Part shown: piece after piece, positions 9,816 to 18,650 of the stretch
Layout of the letters: each line of letters starts with the position of its first letter
Position numbering within the stretch: the first letter of the stretch is position 1
Origin: Amycolatopsis endophytica
GTDB lineage: Bacteria; Actinomycetota; Actinomycetes; Mycobacteriales; Pseudonocardiaceae
Assembly: GCF_013410405.1 (NCBI RefSeq)
Contig: NZ_JACCFK010000002.1
Location: 1,922,001-1,986,000, forward strand
Length of the DNA stretch: 64,000 nt
Reading direction: 5' to 3'
Program-made: the position numbers and the translations under genes
Notes under the pieces: generated by a model
Told to the model about the DNA's origin: nothing
Seen by the model: only the letters and a program-made list of their open reading frames with translations
The model's database searches: none

Positions 9816-11462
9816 TCAACTGCCGGTGCGCGACGCCGCCTGCTCGGCGGCGAGGCGTTCTTTCACCATCTGCCGGAGGATCACCTTCTGAACTTTTCCG
9901 CTGGCCGTCTTGGGGAGCGACTCGACGAGTTCCAGTCGCTCGGGGAACTTCTGGCGCGCGGTGCCGGTGGACTCCAGGTAGCGGACGACGTCGCCGAGGC
10001 CGAGTGCGGCGCCGGGCCGGGGCACGACGAAGGCGCACGCCTTCTCGGTGAGGACCTCGTCGGGCATCGCGACAACGGCGACCTCCCGGATGGCCGGATG
10101 TTCGCCGAGGATTTCCTCCACCTCTTTCGCGCTGATGTTCTCACCGCCACGAAGGATGATGTCCTTGGTCCGGCCCGTGATGCGGACGTAGCCCTCCGTG
10201 TCGACGACGGCCTGATCACCGGTGCTGATCCAGCCGTCAGGACCGATCGCCGCCTCGGTGTCCTTCGCGTCCAGATAGCCGAGGAACGCTTCGGGGCCAC
10301 GCACGTACAGGTCGCCGGCAACCCCTGGTGGCGCCACCGTGCCGTCATCCGTCATGACGCGTGCTTCCGCCGCTCCGATGATCTGGCCGTCGGTGTTCGC
10401 GCGACGCTCCACGGAGTCACCGGGACTGCCCGCGGACAGCGTCGGGAACTCGGTGGAGCCGTAGGCACGAACGACCACACACTTCAGCTTCTCGTCGGCC
10501 AGCCGGACCAGGTGCGGCGGTACATCCGCCCCGCCGCACACGAAGTAGCGCAACGAGCTGCCGGAGCCGTCCTCGGGCTCGGCGTCGACGAGGCCGTTGA
10601 GGAACGGCGTGGCACCCACGGTGAACGTGCAGTTCTCGGCGCTGACGAGGTCGCGACCCCGCTCGGGCCGCCACTGATCGAGCAGCGCGACCTTCGTCCG
10701 CAGCGCGACCGGCAGGTGGATCCCGTAGAGAAGACCCGAAATGTGCGTCACCGGCGAGGGCATGAAAACGGCGTCCCGGTCCGAGAGCGCGTACCGTACG
10801 ATCATGGTCCGGTTCTCGTAGACGAGTCCGTTGTGGCTGTGCACGACACCTTTGGGCCGGGATTCCGTACCGGACGTGTACATCAACAGGGCCGGATCGT
10901 CCGCGGACCTACCGGTCGCCCCGGCCGGCTCCGCGAACGGCGCGCCCGCCTCCAGCAAGCCGTCGAACGTCAGGGCCCGGCCGTGCGCACCTCGCACCAC
11001 CACCATCGCCTCGAGCGAGGGCAGCTCGTGGCAGAGCCTGCTCGCCAGTGCCGCGTAATCGAATCCCCGGTGTCTCGAAGGGACGAACAACATCTTCGAG
11101 TCCGCCTGCCGCAGCATGAACTCGAGCTCCCGGTGCCGCAGGATCGGGACGAGGGGATTGCTGACCGCACCGAGGCGAATGGTGGCGAAATGCACCACCG
11201 ATGCTTCCCACCAGTTCGGAAGCTGGAACGAGACCACATCACCCGGGCCGATGCCCCGCTCCCGCATCGCGTGCGCCAGGCTCTCGACCCGGCGGAACAG
11301 ATCGGCGTAGGTCAGCCGATGCGCACCGTCGACGATCGCGGTCCGCGATCCGCGGGACGCGGCCGCCTGTTCAAGCTGCCGATCCAGCAGTTCATCGGTC
11401 AACTGCCCCTGTTCGGCGTACCTCTTCCGGGCCCTCGCTCGCCCGGTCGGCATCGCGATCAT
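9816..11462 (-). CDS. AMP-dependent acyl-CoA ligase (cyclohexanecarboxylate-CoA-ligase-like)
   Basis: A 548-residue ANL ligase. Visible signatures are the P-loop LLMYTSGTESRPKGVVHS, the motif STGDQAVVDTEGYVRITGR and the catalytic lysine in PKTASGKVQKVIL. The N-terminal layout resembles alicyclic/aryl acid CoA ligases (AliA-like), but the family is broad. The ATG at 11462 overlaps the stop of the upstream monooxygenase (ATGA), indicating translational coupling. It probably activates the pathway's acid intermediate. Confidence 0.85.
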   Translation of the reverse strand: MIAMPTGRARARKRYAEQGQLTDELLDRQLEQAAASRGSRTAIVDGAHRLTYADLFRRVESLAHAMRERGIGPGDVVSFQLPNWWEASVVHFATIRLGAVSNPLVPILRHRELEFMLRQADSKMLFVPSRHRGFDYAALASRLCHELPSLEAMVVVRGAHGRALTFDGLLEAGAPFAEPAGATGRSADDPALLMYTSGTESRPKGVVHSHNGLVYENRTMIVRYALSDRDAVFMPSPVTHISGLLYGIHLPVALRTKVALLDQWRPERGRDLVSAENCTFTVGATPFLNGLVDAEPEDGSGSSLRYFVCGGADVPPHLVRLADEKLKCVVVRAYGSTEFPTLSAGSPGDSVERRANTDGQIIGAAEARVMTDDGTVAPPGVAGDLYVRGPEAFLGYLDAKDTEAAIGPDGWISTGDQAVVDTEGYVRITGRTKDIILRGGENISAKEVEEILGEHPAIREVAVVAMPDEVLTEKACAFVVPRPGAALGLGDVVRYLESTGTARQKFPERLELVESLPKTASGKVQKVILRQMVKERLAAEQAASRTGS

Positions 11463-12571
11463 CGACCGCCCGGCCCCTGCGCCGAGGCCCCTTCGGAGGG
11501 GCGACGGGTCGGCAGATCCTGCAGGTGCGGCAGGACCTTGTCGACGAAGTTGCCGTGATACTCGGCTGCCTGTTCCCACGTCATCCCGGGGCGTGTCGCG
11601 ATCAGCAGGAACTGGTCGGGAGCCCGCTTCTCGTGGGTGGCGCGGAACTCGGCGATCGCCTCTTCCGGCGTCATGAAGGTCTTCCGCAGATCGATCCCCG
11701 TGATCAACCCCTTGTCGCCGCCGTGGCGGAGGCTCTCGTCCGAGTACACGTGGATCGACGGTCGCGACTCCCACGTCAGGCAGTATTCGACAGCGTCACC
11801 GTGAAGTGCCGCCGCGCGCTCCGGGTCGTCGGTGACGAAGCACTGTCCGAACACCGAGATGTTCACGTCGTCGGGGTCGCGGTCGTAGCGGGCGCACACC
11901 TCCTGCCACATGGGCAGCCACGCGTCCCACCGTTCCTTCGAGGTCAGGCCGTCGAAGAAGCCGCCAGGCCCGCCGATGTCGAACCCCATGCGCGCGACGC
12001 GATCGGCCGATGCCTCGCTCACGCCGACGACCTGCATGCGAGGGCTCGGTTTCTGCAGGGGCTTGGGAGTGATCGTGATGTGCTTGCCCTGGTAGCGTTT
12101 TCCCTCGTAGTCGAAGGGCTCGTCCTCCGTCCAGCAGCGGCGCAGCAGCTCGAGCCCCTCTTCCAGCAGGCTCGGCCGGTGTTTGGTGTTCACACCGAGC
12201 ATTTCCATCTCGACATCCCAGGGCGAGCCGATCTGTCCCAGCCCCAGTGCCTTCAGCCTGCCCCCGGACATGATGTCGACGAACGCCAGGCGCTCGGCCA
12301 GCATCACCGGGTGGTAGTAGGGCAGCTGGATGATGTTCGTACCCAGTGACACCCTGCTGGTCCGGTCCGCCGCCATGACCAGCGATTCCACGATGTGCGG
12401 GTTGAAGCCGTCGACATCCCCGTGATGCTCGCCGAAACTGATGATGTCCACGCCCCTGCGCTCCATCTCGGCGATGTGCTCGAAGCCCTCCCGGTAGAAC
12501 CGCTGCCACGGTGTGAACCACTGCGGGCGGGGAGGGTTGCGCCAGTCGTACAACAAGCCGAACTCGATCAT
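11459..12571 (-). CDS. LLM-class flavin-dependent monooxygenase
   Basis: A 370-residue bacterial-luciferase-like protein, typical length. The TIM-barrel start MIEFGLLYDWRNPP, the segment IISFGEHHGD and the patch LGTNIIQLPYYHP are characteristic. These FMNH2- or F420-dependent enzymes insert oxygen or reduce substrates such as long-chain, alicyclic or terpenoid compounds. It is embedded in the eight-gene operon between acyl-CoA dehydrogenase and CoA ligase genes and overlaps the next gene by 4 bp. No flavin reductase is present nearby, so reduced cofactor must come from elsewhere. Confidence 0.87.
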   Translation of the reverse strand: MIEFGLLYDWRNPPRPQWFTPWQRFYREGFEHIAEMERRGVDIISFGEHHGDVDGFNPHIVESLVMAADRTSRVSLGTNIIQLPYYHPVMLAERLAFVDIMSGGRLKALGLGQIGSPWDVEMEMLGVNTKHRPSLLEEGLELLRRCWTEDEPFDYEGKRYQGKHITITPKPLQKPSPRMQVVGVSEASADRVARMGFDIGGPGGFFDGLTSKERWDAWLPMWQEVCARYDRDPDDVNISVFGQCFVTDDPERAAALHGDAVEYCLTWESRPSIHVYSDESLRHGGDKGLITGIDLRKTFMTPEEAIAEFRATHEKRAPDQFLLIATRPGMTWEQAAEYHGNFVDKVLPHLQDLPTRRPSEGASAQGPGGR

Positions 12572-12602
12572 TTTGTCTCCACTCCCTTGTAGAGTCGCCG
12601 GG

Positions 12603-13706
12603 CTACCAGAGCGCGAGATCCTTGCCGACGAGGAGGTTTCCCAGCTCCGTCGCGATCACGCGCTGATCGCCGTACAGCCCCTGCAGGCCAAGACCGTGCA
12701 CATGCCATCGATGGAGCGGGAACTCACGCGTGAAAGCGATGCCGCCGTGTACCTGCAGGGCCCCCTCCCCCACCACGCGACCCACGTCGGCGGCGATCGC
12801 CTTGGCCGTCGCGGCGTCGACGTGGCGGCGTGATGGTTCCGAATCCCATGAGGCGAGGCCCTGCTCACAGGCCGCCTCCAGCGTTGTCTGCCTGGTCGTC
12901 AGAGCGGCCAGGAGGTGCTGGATGGACTGGAATGACCCGATCGGGCGGCCGAACTGCTCTCGTTCCTTCGCATAACGGACAGCACTGTCCAGCAGGTGCC
13001 GCGCGGTCCCTGCCGCCTCACACGCGAACGACAGGCGCGCGGCGTCACGGAGTTCGGTGACAGCGGCCGCCGCACGTGCTCTCCCGCCCGGACCATCCTG
13101 GAAAAGCGGCTCGAACTCCGAACCGTCGAAATCGACGGACGCGCATTCGACCGAAGGGGCGAACGAGTGACGGCGGTGCAGGGTCAGTCCCTTCGCGGCG
13201 ACATCGGCCATCACGAGTGTCGGTCCCGGATCCTCGACGACCACCATGAGGTGGTCGACGGCACCACCGAGCCGCACCAGATCCACGGCTCCGAACAGCT
13301 TGCCGTCGCGAATGGAGGGCCTGGTGCCCATCGCCTGGCATCCGGCCGCGCCGTCGGCGAGGGAAATTCTCGTCCTGCCGGCGATGAGGCCCAGCAGATG
13401 CTCGGCTCTGCTCGCCCGGCCCGCGATGAGCGGCACCGCGACGGCGTTGTCGAAGAGCGGGCCCGGCACCAGGTACCTGCCCGCGGCGGTGAAGACGCCG
13501 GCGATCTGCTGGAATCCGAGATCAAGTCCGCCGAGGGCGTCAGGGAGCATCACGTCCAGCCAGCCCGCGTCGACCAGCGAGGTCCACAGCGACTCGCTCC
13601 ATCCGGACTTTTCCAGCTCCTCGCGAATCGGGGCGCGGGCCATCTGGGCTTCCAGCAACTCGACGGCCGCGGTCTCGAATTCTCTGGCAAAGTCATTCAC
13701 CGGCAT
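12603..13706 (-). CDS. Acyl-CoA dehydrogenase, probable beta-type subunit
   Basis: A 367-residue acyl-CoA dehydrogenase. Helix motifs such as CEAAGTARHLLDSAVRYAKE and the C-terminal segment HGGIAFTREFPLHRWHVHG are those of the partner subunits in actinobacterial heteromeric dehydrogenases (FadE29-like), rather than of homotetrameric enzymes. It directly follows another acyl-CoA dehydrogenase, with a GTG overlapping that gene's stop (GTGA at 13712-13715). I use ATG 13706, which has a GGCGAGG ribosome site; the GTG would add three residues. Together the two may form an alpha2-beta2 enzyme for a bulky CoA ester. Confidence 0.85.
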   Translation of the reverse strand: MPVNDFAREFETAAVELLEAQMARAPIREELEKSGWSESLWTSLVDAGWLDVMLPDALGGLDLGFQQIAGVFTAAGRYLVPGPLFDNAVAVPLIAGRASRAEHLLGLIAGRTRISLADGAAGCQAMGTRPSIRDGKLFGAVDLVRLGGAVDHLMVVVEDPGPTLVMADVAAKGLTLHRRHSFAPSVECASVDFDGSEFEPLFQDGPGGRARAAAAVTELRDAARLSFACEAAGTARHLLDSAVRYAKEREQFGRPIGSFQSIQHLLAALTTRQTTLEAACEQGLASWDSEPSRRHVDAATAKAIAADVGRVVGEGALQVHGGIAFTREFPLHRWHVHGLGLQGLYGDQRVIATELGNLLVGKDLALW

Positions 13707-13711
13707 CTCGA

Positions 13712-14875
13712 TCACCTCGCCCTCGGAAGTCCGAGCAGTCGTTCCGCGACGATCGTGAGCTGGATCTGTTCGGAGCCGCCGTAGACCGACGCGGCGCGAC
13801 CGTGCAGGTAGTCTTTGACGATCTGCTCTCCGTCGAGCGATGTGCCACGGGTCAGTGGAGCCGCTCGATGCGCACCGAGCAGATCCAGTGCTGTGCCGGA
13901 CAGATGCTGCTCGCCCTTCGCGAGTGCCAGCTTGTCGACCGAATCCCATGGCGAAGGTATCTCGCCGTCCCTCGCTCGCCGCACGGCACGACGCGAAAGA
14001 GCCGACAGGCCGCTCAGGGTGATGTAGGCGGCGCCGATCGCCGCGGCCACGTCGGAGTCCGAATCTTCCCGGCGAACCGACTCCAGCAGATTCCGGTAGG
14101 AGACCTCGAGCTCGGCGCGACGTCGTAGAGCGTATCCACTGCGCTCGTGGCCCAGTGTGTGCATCGCCAGTTCCCATCCGCCGTGCAGGGGTCCCAGGAG
14201 GTTCGAGCGCGGAACCCGCACGTCTTCGAAGAAGACCTCGCAGAATTCGGCGTCGCCCGTGATCTGCGTGATCGGGCGGACGGTCACCCCCGGCGCGTGC
14301 ATGTCCACCAGCAGGTAGCTGATGCCCTTGTGTTTGGGCCGATCGGGATCCGTTCGCGCGAGCACCGCGCACCAGTCGGCGTCGTCTGCCCAGCTGGTCC
14401 AGATCTTTTGACCCGTGAGCACGAACCCGTCGTTCTCGACGGCGGCGCGCGTGCGCAGCGACGCGAGGTCAGAGCCCGCGTCCGGTTCCGAGAAACCCTG
14501 GCACCAGATCTCCGCACCCGACAACAGCGGCTCGACGAAGCGCTCCAGCTGCTGCCTCGTTCCGTACCTGAGCAGAGTCGGGCCGACGACGTGCAGACCG
14601 ATCGCCCCGAAGGGCTGGGGAGCACCGGCGCGGGCGGACTCCTCGATGAAGATCAAGGCGTGTTCGAGCGAGAGGCCCTGCCCACCGTGTTCCGATGGCC
14701 AGTCGATGCCCACCCATCCCGATCGGTACAGCGTGCTGTGCCACTCCCGGAGCACCTCGGTCCTGAGCCGGTAGTCCTGCGAAAGAGGGGGCGGTGCCGA
14801 GTCGGCGAGCCAGCTTCGCGCGTTGAGCCGGTACGCCTCCAGTGCCTGCGGCTCGACCGGGGCCGGCGACGTCAT
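13712..14875 (-). CDS. Acyl-CoA dehydrogenase, probable alpha-type subunit
   Basis: A 387-residue acyl-CoA dehydrogenase. WCQGFSEPDAGSDLASLRT matches the FAD/substrate loop (GxTEPxAGSD type), and YGGSEQIQLTIVAERLLG is the C-terminal FAD-binding signature. That signature has Gly where short-chain enzymes have the catalytic Glu, as in many steroid or branched-acyl dehydrogenases. The ATG at 14875 overlaps the upstream hydratase stop. The paired dehydrogenase gene downstream suggests a heteromer that desaturates the alpha-beta bond of the CoA ester. Confidence 0.87.
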   Translation of the reverse strand: MTSPAPVEPQALEAYRLNARSWLADSAPPPLSQDYRLRTEVLREWHSTLYRSGWVGIDWPSEHGGQGLSLEHALIFIEESARAGAPQPFGAIGLHVVGPTLLRYGTRQQLERFVEPLLSGAEIWCQGFSEPDAGSDLASLRTRAAVENDGFVLTGQKIWTSWADDADWCAVLARTDPDRPKHKGISYLLVDMHAPGVTVRPITQITGDAEFCEVFFEDVRVPRSNLLGPLHGGWELAMHTLGHERSGYALRRRAELEVSYRNLLESVRREDSDSDVAAAIGAAYITLSGLSALSRRAVRRARDGEIPSPWDSVDKLALAKGEQHLSGTALDLLGAHRAAPLTRGTSLDGEQIVKDYLHGRAASVYGGSEQIQLTIVAERLLGLPRAR

Positions 14876-15639
14876 GTGGCCCTCCCGAACTCGGGCGAAC
14901 GGCGCTCCAGCAGGGCCCGGACGGCCTCCCTGGAATCGGGGTGCCCGGAGAACTCTCTGGTCAGCCCTTGCTCGAAGGTGTATCCCGCCTTGATGTCCAT
15001 GGTCTCGATTTCTTTGAGAGATCGCTTCGCCATCCGGATCGCGGCACCACTGTGGCGCACAATGCGCCTCGCCCAGTCCTGCGCTGTCGCGATCAGGTCC
15101 TCCGAGCTGCACACGTCGACGATCCCGCCCAGTGCACGGAGAGCCGATGCGGGCAGCGGGTCCCCGGTGAGATACATGCACCGGACCCACGGCTCCGGCA
15201 CCAGACGGGCCAGATGCCGCGCTCCCCCCATCACCCCGACTCCGATCTCCGGGGTACCGAGGCGCGCGTCGTCCGCGGCGATCACGAAGTCGCAGGATGC
15301 CGCGATCGCCAGCCCGGTACCCACCGCTGTGCCGTTGACGGCTCCGATGACCGGAACCGCGCAATCTTGGATCGCGAAGAACGCCGTGCGGACGACCTCC
15401 ATCCGTGCATCCGAGTTCTCCGGAGTCAGCGTCGCGAACTCGTCGAGGTCGTTGCCACCGCAAAAGTGCCTGCCCGCCCCCGACAACACGACCGCGTCGG
15501 CCACCTCGTCGGCGGTGGAGAAGAACTCGGTGATCTCGCGATACATCTGTTGTGTCACCGCGTTCACCGGAGGACGGTTCAGCAGAACGGTCGCGATCCT
15601 GTCCGATACGGTGAAGGTCAGATTTGTGAAGCCGGTCAT
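14872..15639 (-). CDS. Enoyl-CoA hydratase/isomerase family protein
   Basis: A 255-residue crotonase-fold protein. The oxyanion-hole segments SGAGRHFCGGNDLDEFA and AVNGTAVGTGLAIAASCD are present. The first catalytic Glu of true hydratases is hard to assign, while a Glu in LGTPEIGVGVMGG matches the second. It would hydrate or isomerise the enoyl-CoA made by the adjacent dehydrogenases. The ATG at 15639 has a GAGGAA ribosome site and the gene overlaps the next by 4 bp. Substrate specificity cannot be inferred. Confidence 0.87.
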   Translation of the reverse strand: MTGFTNLTFTVSDRIATVLLNRPPVNAVTQQMYREITEFFSTADEVADAVVLSGAGRHFCGGNDLDEFATLTPENSDARMEVVRTAFFAIQDCAVPVIGAVNGTAVGTGLAIAASCDFVIAADDARLGTPEIGVGVMGGARHLARLVPEPWVRCMYLTGDPLPASALRALGGIVDVCSSEDLIATAQDWARRIVRHSGAAIRMAKRSLKEIETMDIKAGYTFEQGLTREFSGHPDSREAVRALLERRSPEFGRAT

Positions 15640-15649
15640 CGTGGATTCC

Positions 15650-16576
15650 TCAAGCGGTTTCACAAGAAGACGACAACGTGCTCTTGAACCATTCGGCGGC
15701 GTGCGCCGCGGCGATGTTCGTGTCACGACGGTCCGAGTAGAGACTCATGTGGCCCGCGGCGGGAAGCACCTTGAGCGACTTGTCGGGCGACGGGATGCGG
15801 TTGAACGCGTCGACCTCGAGGTCGATCGAGGTGATGTTGTCGCCCGAGGCGACGATCATCATCACCGAACGCTCGATGATCCTTGGCAGGTAGGGAAAAA
15901 CGCTGTAGTTGAGAAGCTGCTCCGTGGACTCGGTGGTACTCCAGTGCTCGTGCAGTGGCGCTTCCGTTTCCTTGAGCACCTTGAACACCTCGTACGCCTG
16001 CGGATAGGGCCAGGTCGGCCGGTCCTGGTGCGGTGTCAACGACGACATGGCCTTCGTACCGCCCTTGCCGTCGAAACGGTTGCGGAGGTCCTGGAGAAGC
16101 TCGTCTTCGAGCAACCGGAAGTCGATCTCACCGTGGCAGCGCTTCAGGGTGGTGTAACCGTCGACGACGGGAAGCACGGACACGAAGGCTTTCAGGCGGG
16201 GCTCGATCGCCGCCAGTATCAGCACGTGACCGCCACTGTAGGAGATGCCGAACGCGCCCAGCGCGTTCTCATCCACCTCGTCGAGCCGCTCCGCGAAGGT
16301 CACGGCGTTGCGGTAGTCCTGAATCTGGGCCCACGGATCGATGTGCTGCCTGCGTTGCCCCCCGCTCTCGCCGAAGCCGCGGTAGTCGAATGCCAGGAAC
16401 TGCACGTCATCGCGCCCGGCGATCCTGGCGACGTGCGGGAGCACGATCTCCTTGGTGTAGCACCAGCCGCCGGCACCGATCACGGTCGGCAACGGCCCCT
16501 CGCGGCCGTCCGGCCGGTAGAGGGTACCGACAATCGTGTCTCCTTCACTGTGAAACTCGACCCTGCGCTCCAACAC
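15650..16576 (-). CDS. Alpha/beta hydrolase, first gene of the catabolic operon
   Basis: A 308-residue alpha/beta hydrolase in a dienelactone-hydrolase-like or acyl-transferring branch. The nucleophile elbow is GISYSGGH (about residues 113-120), the acid is probably the Asp of ASGDN, and the histidine lies in AAGHMSLYSD. It is the promoter-proximal gene of the eight-gene operon, 10 bp before the hydratase gene. The 130-bp gap to the AcoR-like regulator contains the shared operator-like motif. A role in hydrolysing an ester, lactone or ring-cleavage product is plausible. Confidence 0.85.
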   Translation of the reverse strand: MLERRVEFHSEGDTIVGTLYRPDGREGPLPTVIGAGGWCYTKEIVLPHVARIAGRDDVQFLAFDYRGFGESGGQRRQHIDPWAQIQDYRNAVTFAERLDEVDENALGAFGISYSGGHVLILAAIEPRLKAFVSVLPVVDGYTTLKRCHGEIDFRLLEDELLQDLRNRFDGKGGTKAMSSLTPHQDRPTWPYPQAYEVFKVLKETEAPLHEHWSTTESTEQLLNYSVFPYLPRIIERSVMMIVASGDNITSIDLEVDAFNRIPSPDKSLKVLPAAGHMSLYSDRRDTNIAAAHAAEWFKSTLSSSCETA

Positions 16577-16668
16577 AATGTCCCTTCAGGCGCTTCTCTC
16601 GGATGAGTGTCGATTCGGGCGCTCCGGCCCTCACTGAACAGAGAATAGGTGCGCTGGAAGGGGTGCCC

Positions 16669-16687
16669 GTGTCTCATCAATGGACAC
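16669..16687. promoter_or_regulatory. Candidate AcoR-type operator (copy 1)
   Basis: GTGTCTCA, four bases, then TGGACAC: an imperfect palindrome whose outer arms are GTGTC/GACAC. It lies between the regulator gene and the first gene of the catabolic operon. The same GTGTCTCA-N4-TGGACA occurs at 19625-19642. Motif and recurrence are seen directly; binding by the neighbouring regulator is inferred. Confidence 0.55.
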
Positions 16688-16706
16688 GAACGTGATCGAT
16701 CGTTGG

Positions 16707-18488
16707 TCAAGCCAGATCGAGCGCGGCAAGGCGCCGGTAGAGCGTCGCTCTCGAGATCCCGAGATCGGCCGCGGCGGCCTTCTTGTTGCCGTTCGCGGCC
16801 TGCAGCGCCGCGATGACCGCGTCACGCTCGGCCTGTTCCAGCCTCGACAACACCCTTTTGTGCCTCGGCGTTCTGAACTGCAGGGGCAGGTCGCTGAGGC
16901 GGATCCAGGCCCCGCCACCCGCACGGTGGGCCGCCTCGACGGCACCGTGGAGTTGACGGATGTTTCCTGGCCAGTCGAACGAGGACAGTGTTCGTTTGAC
17001 CGCGTCGTCGACGCGAAGGCCCGCGGGACCGGTGGTGGCGGCGATGGCGTCGATGAGTTCCGGGATGTCCTCGGGCCGGTCGCGCAGCGGAGGCACCTCG
17101 AGCACGTGAGGGAAGCGAGCTGCCAGCAATGCGGGCGCGGTGGGGCGAGGTGAACCGGTGGTGAACGTCCCGATGATCCATGCCGGTTCGCCGGGGCCGT
17201 CCATCCAGGAACACAGCGCAGCGAGCGCGGGCTCCTCGACCCTGTCGAGGTGGGTCAGCACCAGTGGCACCGCGCCGTTCGAAGCTCTTTCGGCGAGTTC
17301 GGCGAGTTCGGCGAGTTCGGCGAGCCATGAGCCCGGCGACCTGCTGATCACCTCGCTGACGTCGACCGTCGAGTCCCCGGTGCCGCCCGCGACCGAGGAG
17401 AACCGTCGCGCACAGGTCAGCTTGCCCGCACCGGTCTCACCGACGAGCAGCGTGTGCTGCCTCGTCTTCAACGCGTGGGCGGCTTCCCGCGCAAACCGTC
17501 GCCACACCGCGCTTCTGCCCGGCAACGCCTCCGACAACGGCGACTCCGCGGACCGGCGAGCTCGCCGCGACGGCTCCTGCTCGGCCGCGCGCAGCTGGAC
17601 GACCGCTCCCGCGAAACCGTCCCCGGCCTCGATCTTCTGGATCGTGGCGTACACCGGCAGCTCACCCTCGCACAGGACGACCTTCCGCCTGCCGTCCGCG
17701 AGCGCACGTTCGATCTTCTCCTGCACCAACCGCCGGTCGACACCGCCCAGTAGGTCACCCGCCAGCGGGTTGGTGATCAGCAGGCGATCGTTCACGGCGA
17801 TGATCGGACGACGGTAACCGCGCCGGTCCGCTCGCAGGTAGCCGTCGAGCAGTGCTCGATCGGCCGCGGCATAGCCCGAGAGCAAGCGTGTGCCTATCTC
17901 GCGTGCCGCACGGATGACCAGGGGCATCATGAGGTCGGAAGCGTCCGCGGACGCGGACACGAAGTCGATCGCCCCCTCCAAGGTGCCGGAGACGGGGTGG
18001 ATGATCGGCGCTCCGAACGCGGACAGGTGGTGGTAGATCTCGGAGAAGTGTTCCGCTCCCCTGACGGCAACGGGATGTTGTTCTTCGAGGACCGTTCCGA
18101 GCGCCGTTGTTCCGGCGAGTTGCTCCCCGCAGTCGTAGCCGGGTGCGGCGGCCACGCTGTCGAGAGCGCCGAGCAGGCGCCGGGCGCTCGCCCATCGCCC
18201 CAGCAGCTGACCCTGGGCATCGCTCACGAGCACCGCGACGGCATCGGTGTGCATCTCGGCGAATATCGGTTCGACCACACTGCGTACCGCACGGAGGAAC
18301 GCACTGTCCGGGTCCGCCTGACCGCGATGAGGAAGCTCGATCGGGCCCGTGGGGTTGACCCCGGCTGCCCTGCACCGCGCCCACGAGCGCAGGATCGTGT
18401 CCCGGACGCTACCGTCCGCGCCCTCGCCGGCCAGGAATCGCCGGCGAGCCAGCTCGATCGTTCGCTGCTGCGTGGCTGCTCTCGTCAT
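16707..18488 (-). CDS. AcoR-like regulator (GAF, degenerate AAA+, Fis-type HTH)
   Basis: A 593-residue protein. The N-terminal GAF-like sensor (about 60-220) contains the HPVSGTLEGAIDF patch typical of AcoR relatives. A central AAA+ region keeps a Walker A (LLVGETGAGKLT) and the sensor segment VPPLRDRPEDIPELI. The C-terminal Fis-type HTH is NKKAAAADLGISRATLYRRL. The GAFTGA loop that contacts sigma-54 is absent, replaced by a repetitive Leu-Ala-Glu stretch; actinobacteria lack sigma-54, so it probably works with a sigma-70-type holoenzyme. The start at ATG 18488 has a strong GGGGGGTGG ribosome site. It is probably the activator of the adjacent operon. Confidence 0.85.
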   Translation of the reverse strand: MTRAATQQRTIELARRRFLAGEGADGSVRDTILRSWARCRAAGVNPTGPIELPHRGQADPDSAFLRAVRSVVEPIFAEMHTDAVAVLVSDAQGQLLGRWASARRLLGALDSVAAAPGYDCGEQLAGTTALGTVLEEQHPVAVRGAEHFSEIYHHLSAFGAPIIHPVSGTLEGAIDFVSASADASDLMMPLVIRAAREIGTRLLSGYAAADRALLDGYLRADRRGYRRPIIAVNDRLLITNPLAGDLLGGVDRRLVQEKIERALADGRRKVVLCEGELPVYATIQKIEAGDGFAGAVVQLRAAEQEPSRRARRSAESPLSEALPGRSAVWRRFAREAAHALKTRQHTLLVGETGAGKLTCARRFSSVAGGTGDSTVDVSEVISRSPGSWLAELAELAELAERASNGAVPLVLTHLDRVEEPALAALCSWMDGPGEPAWIIGTFTTGSPRPTAPALLAARFPHVLEVPPLRDRPEDIPELIDAIAATTGPAGLRVDDAVKRTLSSFDWPGNIRQLHGAVEAAHRAGGGAWIRLSDLPLQFRTPRHKRVLSRLEQAERDAVIAALQAANGNKKAAAADLGISRATLYRRLAALDLA

Positions 18489-18650
18489 CGGTACCACCCC
18501 CCGCAGACCCACGTTGGTCTGTCTCAGGCCGCTCTCGACCACCTGAGCACGCACGTCCCCAGCGGGTCAAGACCTCCTGGGGCGGATGTGCAGCGGCATA
18601 CTTTCCGGGCGGTCGGGTTCCAGCGCGGATGCGAGGTCAAGGCCGGACAA

